Assembly (NCBI RefSeq): GCF_014205845.1
Contig: NZ_JACHCR010000003.1
Location: 186,001-250,000, forward strand
Direction of reading: 5' to 3'
DNA: 64,000 bases
Origin: Mucilaginibacter cryoferens
Lineage (GTDB): Bacteria > Bacteroidota > Bacteroidia > Sphingobacteriales > Sphingobacteriaceae
In this document: positions 1 through 7,133 of the stretch, in pieces
How the letters are laid out: each line of letters begins with the position of its first letter
Position numbering within the stretch: the first letter of the stretch is position 1
Made by a program: the position numbers and the translations under genes
The notes under the pieces: generated by a model
The model's input: only the letters and a program-made list of their open reading frames with translations
The model's database searches: none
Told to the model about the DNA's origin: nothing

Positions 1-594
1 GCCATATCCGGAGCCGAATACCTAAAATCAGCTCATGTCGACCTCCTTTTTGTTGATATCAACATGCCCGACATTACCGGTATCGACCTGGTGCGCTCGC
101 TAGATATAAAACCCATAGTAATATTCACTACCGCTTATAGAAACTTCGCCTACGAGGGATTTGAACTCGAGGCACTCGACTACATCCTGAAACCCATAGA
201 CTTTAAACGTTTCGAAAAAGCTGTTGAAAAGGCTGTTGATTATTATCAATACAAAAACAAACAGGAGGCCGAGCCCGCCGATGAAAGTTTGTACGTATTC
301 TCTGAATACCGGATGGTAAAGGTTGACCTGAACACTATTGAATATATTGAAAGCATGGAAGATTATATCAAAATTCATGTTACCAATAGTAAAACAATAC
401 TTACCCTTATGCCCCTGAAAAAAGTATTGGAGAAACTACCTGCCGATAAATTTCAGCGTATCCACCGCAGTTATATTGTGCCGGTTGGCAAAATTCGCTC
501 TATCCAAAACCGCAAGATAAAACTTACTGATATTGAGCTCCCTGTAAGCGAAAGCTATTTAGATTTTATCCGCAACTGGATGAAATCTAAATAA
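1..594 (+). CDS. LytTR-family response regulator, 5' end missing
   Basis: The frame is open from base 1, so the gene begins upstream of the window; about 197 codons are visible. The first part is the rest of a CheY-like receiver: the phospho-acceptor Asp sits in LLFVDINMPDITG (codon at base 55), followed by the conserved Thr of FTTAY and the Lys of ILKP. The last ~100 residues are a LytTR DNA-binding domain (YIESMEDYIKIHV ... RIHRSYIVPV). Such regulators are usually phosphorylated by a LytS/YehU-type histidine kinase, which in Bacteroidota normally sits directly upstream and would lie outside this window. No hairpin terminator is obvious after the stop. Family assignment is firm; the target is unknown. 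Confidence 0.93.
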   Translation, partial: AISGAEYLKSAHVDLLFVDINMPDITGIDLVRSLDIKPIVIFTTAYRNFAYEGFELEALDYILKPIDFKRFEKAVEKAVDYYQYKNKQEAEPADESLYVFSEYRMVKVDLNTIEYIESMEDYIKIHVTNSKTILTLMPLKKVLEKLPADKFQRIHRSYIVPVGKIRSIQNRKIKLTDIELPVSESYLDFIRNWMKSK

Positions 595-710
595 AAACCA
601 TTCTATCGGCACAAATACCCCATTTACCGGCACCTTTATCCCTCTCCGTATCCCCCAACCATAGATTTACACTAATAGAAAAGCATAGAGCCTGTTTAAA
701 AATAAATAAA

Positions 711-910
711 AAGACCGTCAATGCGAGTGACAACCAGGGTTAACCTGGAAAAAACAGTAATGACATCTTAAAAAGGCCGTCCTTGCTTCGTCGTACCTCC
801 TCGCAAGGACGGCGGTGAGGGGTTTGTGTTTAAAAAAAATAAATACTGATAATCAACACTTTAAAAGCATGTCATTATAAGAAGGCACGACGAAGCAATG
901 ACGGCCGTAT
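711..910 (+). repeat. Dispersed mosaic repeat, copy A
   Basis: This non-coding stretch between two co-oriented genes matches, in opposite orientation, the region 55898-56212. A core of about 54 nt (721-775) is nearly identical in both copies, as is a second block ending near 874 (containing ACTGATAATCAA and GCATGTCATTATAAG). Between them lies a 24-nt module with TTGC/GCAA ends (785-808) that is inverted relative to the other copy. The sequence is full of short inverted segments of the type ATTGCGAG/GAAGCAAT. It looks like a REP/BIME-like intergenic repeat. The rest of 595-1107 shows no gene. Confidence 0.8.
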
Positions 911-1113
911 ATGTGCTTAATAGAGCGTATAAAAATATTTTTGAAAGAGATCTAAACAGGCCCTTAACCTAATTAATTTTGCCATCATGGAATGAAAATA
1001 TTTTCGCCACAAATTGCCCGTACACCACCTCCTAAACCTGGAAACCTACTAAGCAATTACGACGCCCATTAATGACAAACAGTATAATTAATGTTTTTAA
1101 ATTATAAGTGAAT

Positions 1114-2193
1114 ATGAAAAAACGATTGACTTACGCAGGCGCCATAATATTATTTATGGGCACCGCCTTTAAAATTGCAGATAGCGGCGATGGAAGCTGG
1201 CAGGTGCTTAAAACAGCCAACAAAGCCGATGCCCGCAGCGAGTGCGGCTTTGCAGCTGTAAATGGCAAACTATACCTCATTGGCGGCGATGGCCCGGCAA
1301 TGCCCGCCGAAGTTTTAGATCCGGCTACGTTAACCTGGACTAAGAAAGCCATCGCCCCTGTAATTATGCACCATTTGGAGCCGGTAGTTTATGGAAATAA
1401 AATTTATGTACTGGATGCCTTTGCCGATAGGAATTATCCTAATCAAATTCCGCTGGCTAGTGTTTACAGTTACGATACCCAAAAAGATGTGTGGGAAAAG
1501 GGAGGCGAGATACCTGCCGACAGAAGACGGGGCGGCGCAGGCGAGGCCGAATATAAAGGCAAGCTATACATAGTAAATGGTATAACACACGGCCACACCA
1601 GCGGCACTACCAACATGTTTGATGAGTATGATCCAGTTAGCCAAAAGTGGACAAAGCTGCCGGATGCGCCGCATATACGCGACCACTCCACCGCCACGGT
1701 GGTTAACGATAGGCTGTATGCCGTTGGTGGCCGCAATACAAGTTTGCACGATGCCGGTAACTTTATGTCGTTTTTTGATAAAACCGTATTGGAGGTTGAT
1801 TGCTATAATTTTAAAACCGGCAAATGGACAACTCTTGACGCCCGGTTACCTTTAGGCACAGGCGGCGGTGCGCTGGTTAATCTCAACAATAAACTATACT
1901 ACATGGGCGGCGAACGCGCTACCGCCACAACACCAAACGGCCCGCAAAAAGAAACCTACTATCTTGATTTGGCAAAGCCCGAAAAATGGGTACAAACTGA
2001 GAGCCTAAACCTGAGCCGTAACGGAACAAGCGCTACCGTACTAAACGGTAAAATATATTTGGCCGGCGGCTCTGGCGGCGGTCCTGGTGGGCCGCCTCCA
2101 AATGGCAATAATCCACCTCCGGGCCCACCGCAGGGAGGTGCACAAGGCGGCCCACACGGCGAAATAACGGTAGAAGTATTTTCGGTTAAATAA
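1114..2193 (+). CDS. Secreted Kelch-repeat beta-propeller protein
   Basis: About 359 residues starting with a basic, hydrophobic segment (MKKRLTYAGAIILFMGTAFK) that looks like an export signal. An in-frame GTG lies two codons upstream (1108), but the ATG at 1114 gives the better signal start. Repeated Kelch-type blades follow: YLIGGDGPA, KIYVLDAF, LYIVNGITHG, RLYAVGGRNT, LYYMGGERA and IYLAGGSGGG, each followed after ~30-40 residues by a W or Y motif. A Gly/Pro-rich insertion of about 35 residues interrupts the last blade before the terminal strand EITVEVFSVK. Kelch propellers bind proteins or sugars, or form oxidase-like folds; no catalytic motif is evident. The role is unknown, probably periplasmic or surface. 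Confidence 0.82.
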   Translation: MKKRLTYAGAIILFMGTAFKIADSGDGSWQVLKTANKADARSECGFAAVNGKLYLIGGDGPAMPAEVLDPATLTWTKKAIAPVIMHHLEPVVYGNKIYVLDAFADRNYPNQIPLASVYSYDTQKDVWEKGGEIPADRRRGGAGEAEYKGKLYIVNGITHGHTSGTTNMFDEYDPVSQKWTKLPDAPHIRDHSTATVVNDRLYAVGGRNTSLHDAGNFMSFFDKTVLEVDCYNFKTGKWTTLDARLPLGTGGGALVNLNNKLYYMGGERATATTPNGPQKETYYLDLAKPEKWVQTESLNLSRNGTSATVLNGKIYLAGGSGGGPGGPPPNGNNPPPGPPQGGAQGGPHGEITVEVFSVK

Positions 2194-2351
2194 TTACTAT
2201 TGGGGCCACGGGGTGTTCATCCATACAATATGCCTATTCACCGATACATGATTTAATAGCACGATAGCAAACCGCATCTTTACATCGTTATCCCAATGGC
2301 GTTGCAGGGCAAAGTTGGGGAAGTAACACCCTTTTTTCATAATAGTTTCAG

Positions 2352-2390
2352 GCGCTTGTGTTTTAACAGACACAAGCGCTTCTTTATTTA
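2352..2390. terminator. Hairpin terminator between convergent genes
   Basis: A perfect 10-bp stem (GCGCTTGTGT at 2352-2361 with its complement at 2370-2379) with an 8-nt loop is followed by a T-rich run on the + strand. It lies between the convergent Kelch gene and the monooxygenase gene and can serve the + gene. Confidence 0.75.
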
Positions 2391-2479
2391 ACAGGGCTTA
2401 TGATCGGGCCGGATTTAAGGGATCATATCCATGTAACGCGCACTTTTCCTACTGCATACCTTTAACAGCCCACCCCAAG

Positions 2480-4078
2480 TTACAAGCTGATAAACCCCAC
2501 CACATTCTGCAGGTAATTGTCCATCATCTCAATATCAACCGCATCGTTTATAAAACCTATGTGCATATCCGGGCGAACGATAAGAGCTTTCTTTTGCTTT
2601 TCTTTGATCTCGAAGGAATCAAAAATTGGTTGGTTTTTGGCCGATGGTGGCAGGTAAAAAAAATTAAGATTGGTGGGGTATTTCTGCGTTATCCACTTGG
2701 CAAGGGTAAACAGGTCTATCTCCTGTAACTTACCAAATATTATCAGGGTAAAACCAGGTTTGCTGCACCATTCGTGCAGGTCGGTTTCCTGTTGCTTCTT
2801 TTCATCAAATACTTTTAAGTAAGGCAACCTATCGCCCGCCTTTATTTGGCTGGCATGGCTCAGGTTAAGGTTTATCCGGCTATCGCGATAGCTGATACCC
2901 GTTTGCGATATTCGTTTAAAAAACGCCTCCCTTGATCCGGGCTTACTCCAGGCACTTTTTAGTAATACAGGCAACAGCCATTTTTTAAATAAGCCTACAA
3001 ACCAGTTACGCGATAGTATCATTTTAAAAATACGGTCGGTAGTGTTCAACAGGTCTTTAGCTACTGGCATCCGTTCGGCAGCATAACTATCTAAAACAGC
3101 TTCTGTCAATTGCTTGTTTATTACCCCTCCCAGTTTCCAGGCTAAATTATAGGCATCCTGCAACCCTGTGTTCATACCCTGCCCGCCAACCGGCGAGTGA
3201 ATATGCGCGGCATCGCCTATTAAAAAGCATCGTTGGTCCCTAAACTTATCCGCCATACGGTGATGCAGTTTATAGGTAGTAAACCAGTTGGTGTGTTCTA
3301 TTTTTATACCGGCACCGGTTATACTATCCAGGTAAGGCAATACATCGTCCATTTGTATCCCTTCATGGTTATCAAACTTATCGGGGAGGTTACCAACAAT
3401 ACGGCAATAGTGCTCTTCGGGCATCAGGAAAAAAGCGGCGAATCCCTTTTTTGATAAATAAAGGTTCACCTTATCGCCCAAAACATCCTTAATTTTAACA
3501 TCGGCCACATAAAACTGATGTTGGTAGGTATCACCATTAAAAGACACCTGTAATTGCTTACGAATTGGGCTGCGCGCGCCATCGGCGGCTACCAGCCAAT
3601 CGCACGTAAGGGTTGATGTTTCATCATCGGTTTGCAGCTGCAAAGTTACTTTTAACTTCTCCTGATCAATACTTAACAGCGTGGTATTCCAATAAACAGG
3701 GCAGCAGTTAAGGGTTAAATAATCAAGCAGCAGGCGCTCTGTTTTACTTTGCTGATACATATAAATGTATGGAAAAGCAGTTTGCCCGTTGCCAATACCA
3801 TCAAGATTTAAGGATGCAACTTCAAGCCCTTCCTGGTTAATAACAGCTCCAGCCACGGCTTTGCTATCGTTAATAACCCGGTCAATAAGGCCCATCTGCC
3901 TAAATATCTCCATCGAACGGGCCTGCACCGCCAAGGCTTTTGATTTATCGGTGGGGCCTTGCTTACAATCAATAATCACCGGCTGCACGCCACAACGCAA
4001 TAGCTGGGCGGCCATCATTAACCCCGATGGACCGGCTCCTACTATTACTACAGAGGCATGCTGCTGCGTTATCTGCAT
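2480..4078 (-). CDS. FAD-dependent monooxygenase (PheA/TfdB/UbiH-like)
   Basis: 532 residues with the class A flavoprotein monooxygenase layout. The N-terminal dinucleotide-binding motif is GAGPSGLMMAAQLL (residues ~14-27), the DG motif is WLVAADGARSPIR (~165), and the FAD ribityl-binding GD motif is GDAAHIHSPVGGQGMNTG (~290), followed by QDAYNLAWKL. The C-terminal ~130 residues resemble the thioredoxin-like tail of phenol-hydroxylase-type enzymes. Family members hydroxylate aromatic or polyketide substrates using NAD(P)H and O2; the substrate cannot be read from sequence. It lies 7 nt downstream of the RsmI-like methyltransferase gene on the same strand, so the two are probably co-transcribed. 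Cytoplasmic. Confidence 0.9.
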   Translation of the reverse strand: MQITQQHASVVIVGAGPSGLMMAAQLLRCGVQPVIIDCKQGPTDKSKALAVQARSMEIFRQMGLIDRVINDSKAVAGAVINQEGLEVASLNLDGIGNGQTAFPYIYMYQQSKTERLLLDYLTLNCCPVYWNTTLLSIDQEKLKVTLQLQTDDETSTLTCDWLVAADGARSPIRKQLQVSFNGDTYQHQFYVADVKIKDVLGDKVNLYLSKKGFAAFFLMPEEHYCRIVGNLPDKFDNHEGIQMDDVLPYLDSITGAGIKIEHTNWFTTYKLHHRMADKFRDQRCFLIGDAAHIHSPVGGQGMNTGLQDAYNLAWKLGGVINKQLTEAVLDSYAAERMPVAKDLLNTTDRIFKMILSRNWFVGLFKKWLLPVLLKSAWSKPGSREAFFKRISQTGISYRDSRINLNLSHASQIKAGDRLPYLKVFDEKKQQETDLHEWCSKPGFTLIIFGKLQEIDLFTLAKWITQKYPTNLNFFYLPPSAKNQPIFDSFEIKEKQKKALIVRPDMHIGFINDAVDIEMMDNYLQNVVGFISL

Positions 4079-4085
4079 TTTTTAT

Positions 4086-4796
4086 CTATCCGTGAAACAG
4101 TAAAAATATGGTTGGGCGCTTATGCAGCTCCGGCACCTTTTTTTGCCATTCCATAATGGTTTTGGTTTGTACAAACTCGGTAGCCGATGTAAGATCGGTA
4201 GCAATACAAAGCTTTGTTTTGGGCGATGCTGTTTTTAACACCTCTTCCAGTAATGAGTTATTACGGAAAGGGGTTTCAATAAATATTTGCGTTTGATCTA
4301 ACCTTGTAGCCAGGCCTTCCAGCTCTTTTATCTTTTTACTGCGCAGCAGCTTATCAATAGGCAGGTAACCATTAAACGTAAAGCTTTGGCCATTAAAGCC
4401 CGAAGCCATAAGTGCCAGCAAAATAGAGCTGGGGCCAACCAGGGGCACCACTTTAATACCCATGCGGTGGGCTTTATCAACAATTTCGGCGCCTGGGTCG
4501 GCAATACCGGGGCAACCGGCTTCGCTCATCAGGCCAACATCGTTACCGGCTTGCAGGCCTTTAAAAAAGTCGGCTGTACCCATATCGCGGTTATATTTAC
4601 TATAATCATGTATGGTAAGTTCGCTTTGCGGCGTTTTCAATCCGGCCTCTTTTAAAAATTTGCGGGCTGTTTTCTCGTTCTCTACAATATATTCTTTAAT
4701 ACTATTAATAGTATCAACCAAATAGGGTGTAAATGATTTTGCCGCCGCTTCTTCGGCAAGGGGCACAGGTATTAAATAAAGGGTTCCGTAGGGCAT
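4086..4796 (-). CDS. SAM-dependent methyltransferase, RsmI/tetrapyrrole-methylase type
   Basis: 236 residues. The start GTLYLIPVPL and the downstream SEAGCPGIADPGAEIV, KVVPLVGPSSILLALMASGFNG and FIETPFRN motifs are those of the RsmI branch of the tetrapyrrole (corrin/porphyrin) methylase superfamily. RsmI 2'-O-methylates C1402 of 16S rRNA. This protein is shorter and differs at the N-terminus (no GNLGDIT-type loop after PIG), as in a second RsmI-like paralogue found in Bacteroidota, so the exact rRNA target is uncertain. It is the first gene of a probable two-gene operon with the FAD monooxygenase. It is divergent from the gene at 4853 with a 56-bp promoter region. Confidence 0.85.
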   Translation of the reverse strand: MPYGTLYLIPVPLAEEAAAKSFTPYLVDTINSIKEYIVENEKTARKFLKEAGLKTPQSELTIHDYSKYNRDMGTADFFKGLQAGNDVGLMSEAGCPGIADPGAEIVDKAHRMGIKVVPLVGPSSILLALMASGFNGQSFTFNGYLPIDKLLRSKKIKELEGLATRLDQTQIFIETPFRNNSLLEEVLKTASPKTKLCIATDLTSATEFVQTKTIMEWQKKVPELHKRPTIFLLFHG

Positions 4797-4852
4797 ATTG
4801 CAAAGTTGGTGTTTTTTGTTTAATTTAAGCTATTGAAAGGAGCCTGAAAAAC

Positions 4853-5569
4853 ATGAAACCACTGGGCGTTAACTGGTTTATTGAGGGATATATTGATTTT
4901 GAGCACAAAAAATACCTGCTGCTAAGCTATTTGCAGGAAATTAACCGCCACTTTGATAAAAGCCGGCTATATCCCAACCTTGCCGATCTCATATTTCACT
5001 ACAACAACCTGGTAGATTTCAAGAAAAACAAATCGCTGCTGCAGCAGGCCTTTCCGCAGCGCCTAACCCAGGCCGATATTGATGCGGTAAAGCTCACCTA
5101 CCAAAAAATAATTCAAGACGACCAGAGCATGCAGGAGATAGAGCAGATTATCGCCTATGCCATGGCACAAATGAACCCGGCTATACAAATAGGTAAAGAA
5201 ATTTATGATTTTGTAGAGAGCCACCTCAATATCGACCCCATTGGCATTATGCCGTTGATGCCCTATCATGGCTATTTCTCGTTACGTAACGGCAAAGAGC
5301 GCACCGGCTTTATTTACGAGTACCAGATCACCATTTTTGAGGGTAAGGATGACAAATACCGTGGCATAAACATCAATTTTCTCGAAAACTACGAGTACAG
5401 CATTGTAAACACCCCCGAGGCCATGAAACTAAAGCTCATCAACCGTAATAAATTTATGCCCAATCCGGCCGTATATTATGTACACAGCGATATCAGCTTC
5501 CCGTTAGAACAAACCTTGTTGCCTGTGGCCAAAAGGAGTTTGGTAAAGTATATATCGAATGCGGCGTAA
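4853..5569 (+). CDS. Conserved hypothetical protein
   Basis: 238 residues with no signal peptide or membrane segment, starting MKPLGVNWFIEGYIDFEHKK. It is rich in aromatic and charged residues, with a helical middle (YQKIIQDDQSMQEIEQIIAYAM) and a mixed C-terminal half ending LVKYISNAA. The composition matches a soluble cytoplasmic protein and codon use is like its neighbours. I recognise no known domain. It is divergent from the RsmI-like gene and convergent with the Lrp gene. Its long uninterrupted frame and lack of overlap support a real gene. Confidence 0.75.
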   Translation: MKPLGVNWFIEGYIDFEHKKYLLLSYLQEINRHFDKSRLYPNLADLIFHYNNLVDFKKNKSLLQQAFPQRLTQADIDAVKLTYQKIIQDDQSMQEIEQIIAYAMAQMNPAIQIGKEIYDFVESHLNIDPIGIMPLMPYHGYFSLRNGKERTGFIYEYQITIFEGKDDKYRGININFLENYEYSIVNTPEAMKLKLINRNKFMPNPAVYYVHSDISFPLEQTLLPVAKRSLVKYISNAA

Positions 5570-5780
5570 CATCCTTTTTTCTTTTAAGTTGTCATGCTAA
5601 TGCCCCAAGAATCTATTCTCCCGCTGCGCCCAACACCCTTGAAAAGTTCGCGAATAGATGCTTTATACCTTCCCATGACAGGAGAAATGCGACAATCTAT
5701 TCCACAAAAAAGACCGTCATCCCAGGCACAAACCCGGCATAACAGCCTCTCTTAAAAAATCGCGAATCGTTTAGTAAAGT
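5570..5780. repeat. Intergenic region with repeat-like short inverted segments
   Basis: 211 bp between convergent genes, without a credible ORF. It carries GTCATGC/GCGAATAGAT/ATTCGC-type inverted segments and an AAAGACCGTCATCCC segment resembling the edges of the mosaic repeat at 711-910. It is probably a degenerate member of a related intergenic repeat class. Assignment by eye only. Confidence 0.4.
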
Positions 5781-6257
5781 TTATTCAAGAGTGATCTGCC
5801 TCCTTATACTTTCTTCTAACGAAATAAAGGTTTCTGTACGTTGAATGCCTTTTACCCCCTGTATCTGCTCGTTCAAAACTTCGCGCAGGTGGGTGGTATC
5901 GTGGCATACAATTTTAGCAAAAATGCTCCATTCGCCGGTTGTATAGTGCAGCTCAACTATCTCTTTTATAGTCTTTAGCTGTTTTACAGCCTCATTATAT
6001 TGTGATCCCTTTTCCAGGTAAATGCCCAAAAAAGCGGTAATATCATACCCTAATTTTTGCGGATCAACCTCTAGGCTGGCACCTTTTATTACACCCATCT
6101 CCTCCAACTTTTTCATCCGCACGTGTATGGTTCCGCCAGAAACTATTAACTCTTTAGCTATCTCGGTGTACGGCGTGGTAGCATTTTTCATTAATATTGA
6201 TAAAATCTGAATATCAAGATTATCAATTTCTAAATTTTGAGCTTTTCTGTGGGACAT
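5781..6257 (-). CDS. Lrp/AsnC family transcriptional regulator
   Basis: 158 residues. The N-terminal winged HTH includes LDIQILSILMKNATTPYTEIAKELIVSGGTIHVRMKKLEEMGVI, and the C-terminal RAM/AsnC effector domain includes GYDITAFLGIYLEKG ... VVELHYTTGEWSIFAKIVC ... QGVKGIQRTETFISLEES. These proteins bind amino acids or related small molecules and regulate their own promoter and neighbouring genes as oligomers. The gene is transcribed divergently from the two tRNA-like genes beginning at 6409. The ~150-bp spacer is very AT-rich and carries repeated TTGAA boxes, so the regulator may control both itself and the RNA unit. That last point is inference. Confidence 0.93.
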   Translation of the reverse strand: MSHRKAQNLEIDNLDIQILSILMKNATTPYTEIAKELIVSGGTIHVRMKKLEEMGVIKGASLEVDPQKLGYDITAFLGIYLEKGSQYNEAVKQLKTIKEIVELHYTTGEWSIFAKIVCHDTTHLREVLNEQIQGVKGIQRTETFISLEESIRRQITLE

Positions 6258-6261
6258 AAAT

Positions 6262-6330
6262 TTGAATATCTATATTGAAATACAAGTTTAATTAAAATTT
6301 GAATAAAAATAAAATATTTTTGTTGAAATA
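6262..6330. promoter_or_regulatory. Repeated TTGAA boxes upstream of the Lrp gene
   Basis: Four copies of TTGAA(A/T)(A/T) lie at 6262, 6275, 6299 and 6323. The last three are spaced exactly 24 bp apart. The block starts 5 bp from the Lrp start codon and ends at the -33 element of the RNA-unit promoter. Evenly phased AT-rich boxes fit wrapping by an oligomeric Lrp-type protein. Direct observation of repeats; the role is inferred. Confidence 0.45.
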
Positions 6331-6362
6331 TTTGCAAGAAACTGACAGGTCTCTTAAATTTG
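6331..6362 (+). promoter_or_regulatory. Promoter of the tRNA-like unit
   Basis: TTTG at 6331-6334 and TAAATTTG at 6355-6362, separated by 20 bp, match the Bacteroidota primary-sigma consensus TTTG-N19-TAnnTTTG almost exactly. The predicted start near 6369 gives a ~40-nt leader before the first tRNA-like gene. Confidence 0.75.
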
Positions 6363-6408
6363 TATCAAGCAAATGACAAACGCTTATCGTTCTTTAAACA
6401 AAAAACAA

Positions 6409-6520
6409 TGTTGGGTGGTGAAATTTTTGGCAGACACACCTCCTTGTCCCGGTGGCGGAGATCATAGAAAACCCGAAGCGGGCTAACTACTCTGTGGAGG
6501 TTCGAATCCTTCCCCAACAG
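6409..6520 (+). tRNA. Unusual class II tRNA-like gene, anticodon GTC, copy 1
   Basis: It folds as a full cloverleaf. Perfect 7-bp acceptor (TGTTGGG 6409-6415 with CCCAACA 6513-6519); U8; 3-bp D stem GTG/CAC around a 14-nt loop with GG and the AGA end typical of tRNA-Leu; anticodon stem CCTCC/GGTGG (6439-6443, 6451-6455) with one U-U mismatch; loop TTGTCCC with anticodon GTC at 6446-6448; T arm GGAGG-TTCGAAT-CCTTC; discriminator G6520; CCA not encoded. The variable region is 40 nt (6456-6495), closed by CGGAG/CTCTG with an inner CCCG-AAG-CGGG hairpin, about twice a normal class II arm. G73, G34-U35-C36, C38, G10 and G2-C71 match known E. coli AspRS identity elements, yet normal tRNA-Asp is class I. 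C37 is atypical. It could be charged with Asp, Ser or Leu, or act outside translation. Confidence 0.75.
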
Positions 6521-6549
6521 CAAATCCATGAAAGACGGGATTTATATCA

Positions 6550-6665
6550 TGTAGGATGGTGAAATTTTTGGCAGACACACCTCCTTGTCGCGGTGGCGGA
6601 GAAATTGGGAAACTTTTAGCAATAAAAATAACCACTCCGTGGAGGTTCGACCCCTTCTCCTACAG
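6550..6665 (+). tRNA. Unusual class II tRNA-like gene, anticodon GTC, copy 2
   Basis: A second gene 29 nt downstream with an identical D arm and anticodon stem but a different acceptor and variable arm. Acceptor TGTAGGA/TCCTACA is perfect (6550-6556, 6658-6664). The same U-U mismatch occurs in the anticodon stem; loop TTGTCGC has anticodon GTC at 6587-6589. T arm is GGAGG-TTCGACC-CCTTC and the discriminator is G6665. The 44-nt variable region (6597-6640) is closed by a perfect CGGAG/CTCCG stem, and its interior is unrelated to copy 1. The two acceptor stems differ at 5' positions 4 and 7 (T4 versus A4, G7 versus A7), and the 3' strands change to match (A69 versus T69, C66 versus T66), so pairing is kept: covariation that argues for functional RNAs rather than pseudogenes. 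No encoded CCA. Confidence 0.75.
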
Positions 6666-6703
6666 CTCTTCTCATAATTTAGGTTTATAATTGGTTAGTA
6701 AAG

Positions 6704-6734
6704 GCCCCTGCCCATCAGGGGCTTTGCTGTTTTT
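6704..6734 (+). terminator. Rho-independent terminator of the tRNA-like unit
   Basis: GCCCCTG (6704-6710), a 5-nt loop and CAGGGGC (6716-6722) form a perfect 7-bp stem followed by TTTGCTGTTTTT. It closes a self-contained unit of promoter, two RNA genes and terminator. Confidence 0.85.
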
Positions 6735-6746
6735 AAAGCTTTTTTT

Positions 6747-6978
6747 GGAGCAAAGATTTTTGGAGTAAAGAACAAGGATTGCAGATTTCCAGGTAAAACA
6801 CCCTAGATAAACAACTTACATACAGAATTTTATACAAATTAGCTTCAAGCAGCATTGTTCTTTCCATCCTTATTTCTTGCTCAAATTACCTCAAAAACTT
6901 TTAATTTCTTTCATCCGATAAATCGCGGACCAAACAAAAATCCTTGCTCTTTACTCCCAAAATCCTTGCTCCTCAAAA
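6747..6978. repeat. Inverted GGAGCAAGGATT-type repeat arrays
   Basis: The left arm (6747-6780) reads as imperfect units of GGAGCAAAGATTTTT. The right arm (6936-6978) carries the same units in reverse complement (AATCCTTGCTCC). About 155 bp of AT-rich sequence without a credible gene lies between. The same unit and inverted layout occur at 61518-61916. It is a short dispersed repeat family of unknown role. The rest of 6666-7133 holds the terminator and the promoter listed separately. Confidence 0.7.
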
Positions 6979-7009
6979 GAAATATTGTGTCCTAATTACA
7001 CAATAGCTA

Positions 7010-7039
7010 TTGACACTTCAATTTTTAATTATAAATTTG
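7010..7039 (+). promoter_or_regulatory. Promoter of the ThuA/sugar dehydrogenase gene
   Basis: TTG at 7010-7012, exactly 19 bp, then TAAATTTG at 7032-7039, a full match to the Bacteroidota promoter consensus. The predicted start near 7046 leaves a leader of about 88 nt before the ATG at 7134. Confidence 0.65.
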
Positions 7040-7133
7040 ATAAGCAGCATTTTGATTGTAACATTTTGCTGCAATAGCTCCCGTTAACCTGTATCTAAAC
7101 ACCAATTATAACCAAACCATATTTAAAGTCGAT

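Noticed and set aside
6409..6665. Ordinary tRNA-Leu or tRNA-Ser genes
   Set aside because: The D arm is Leu-like, but the anticodon GTC, G73 and 40-44-nt variable regions are not those of normal Leu or Ser tRNAs. Simple decayed copies are disfavoured by perfect acceptors with compensatory differences and an intact promoter and terminator.
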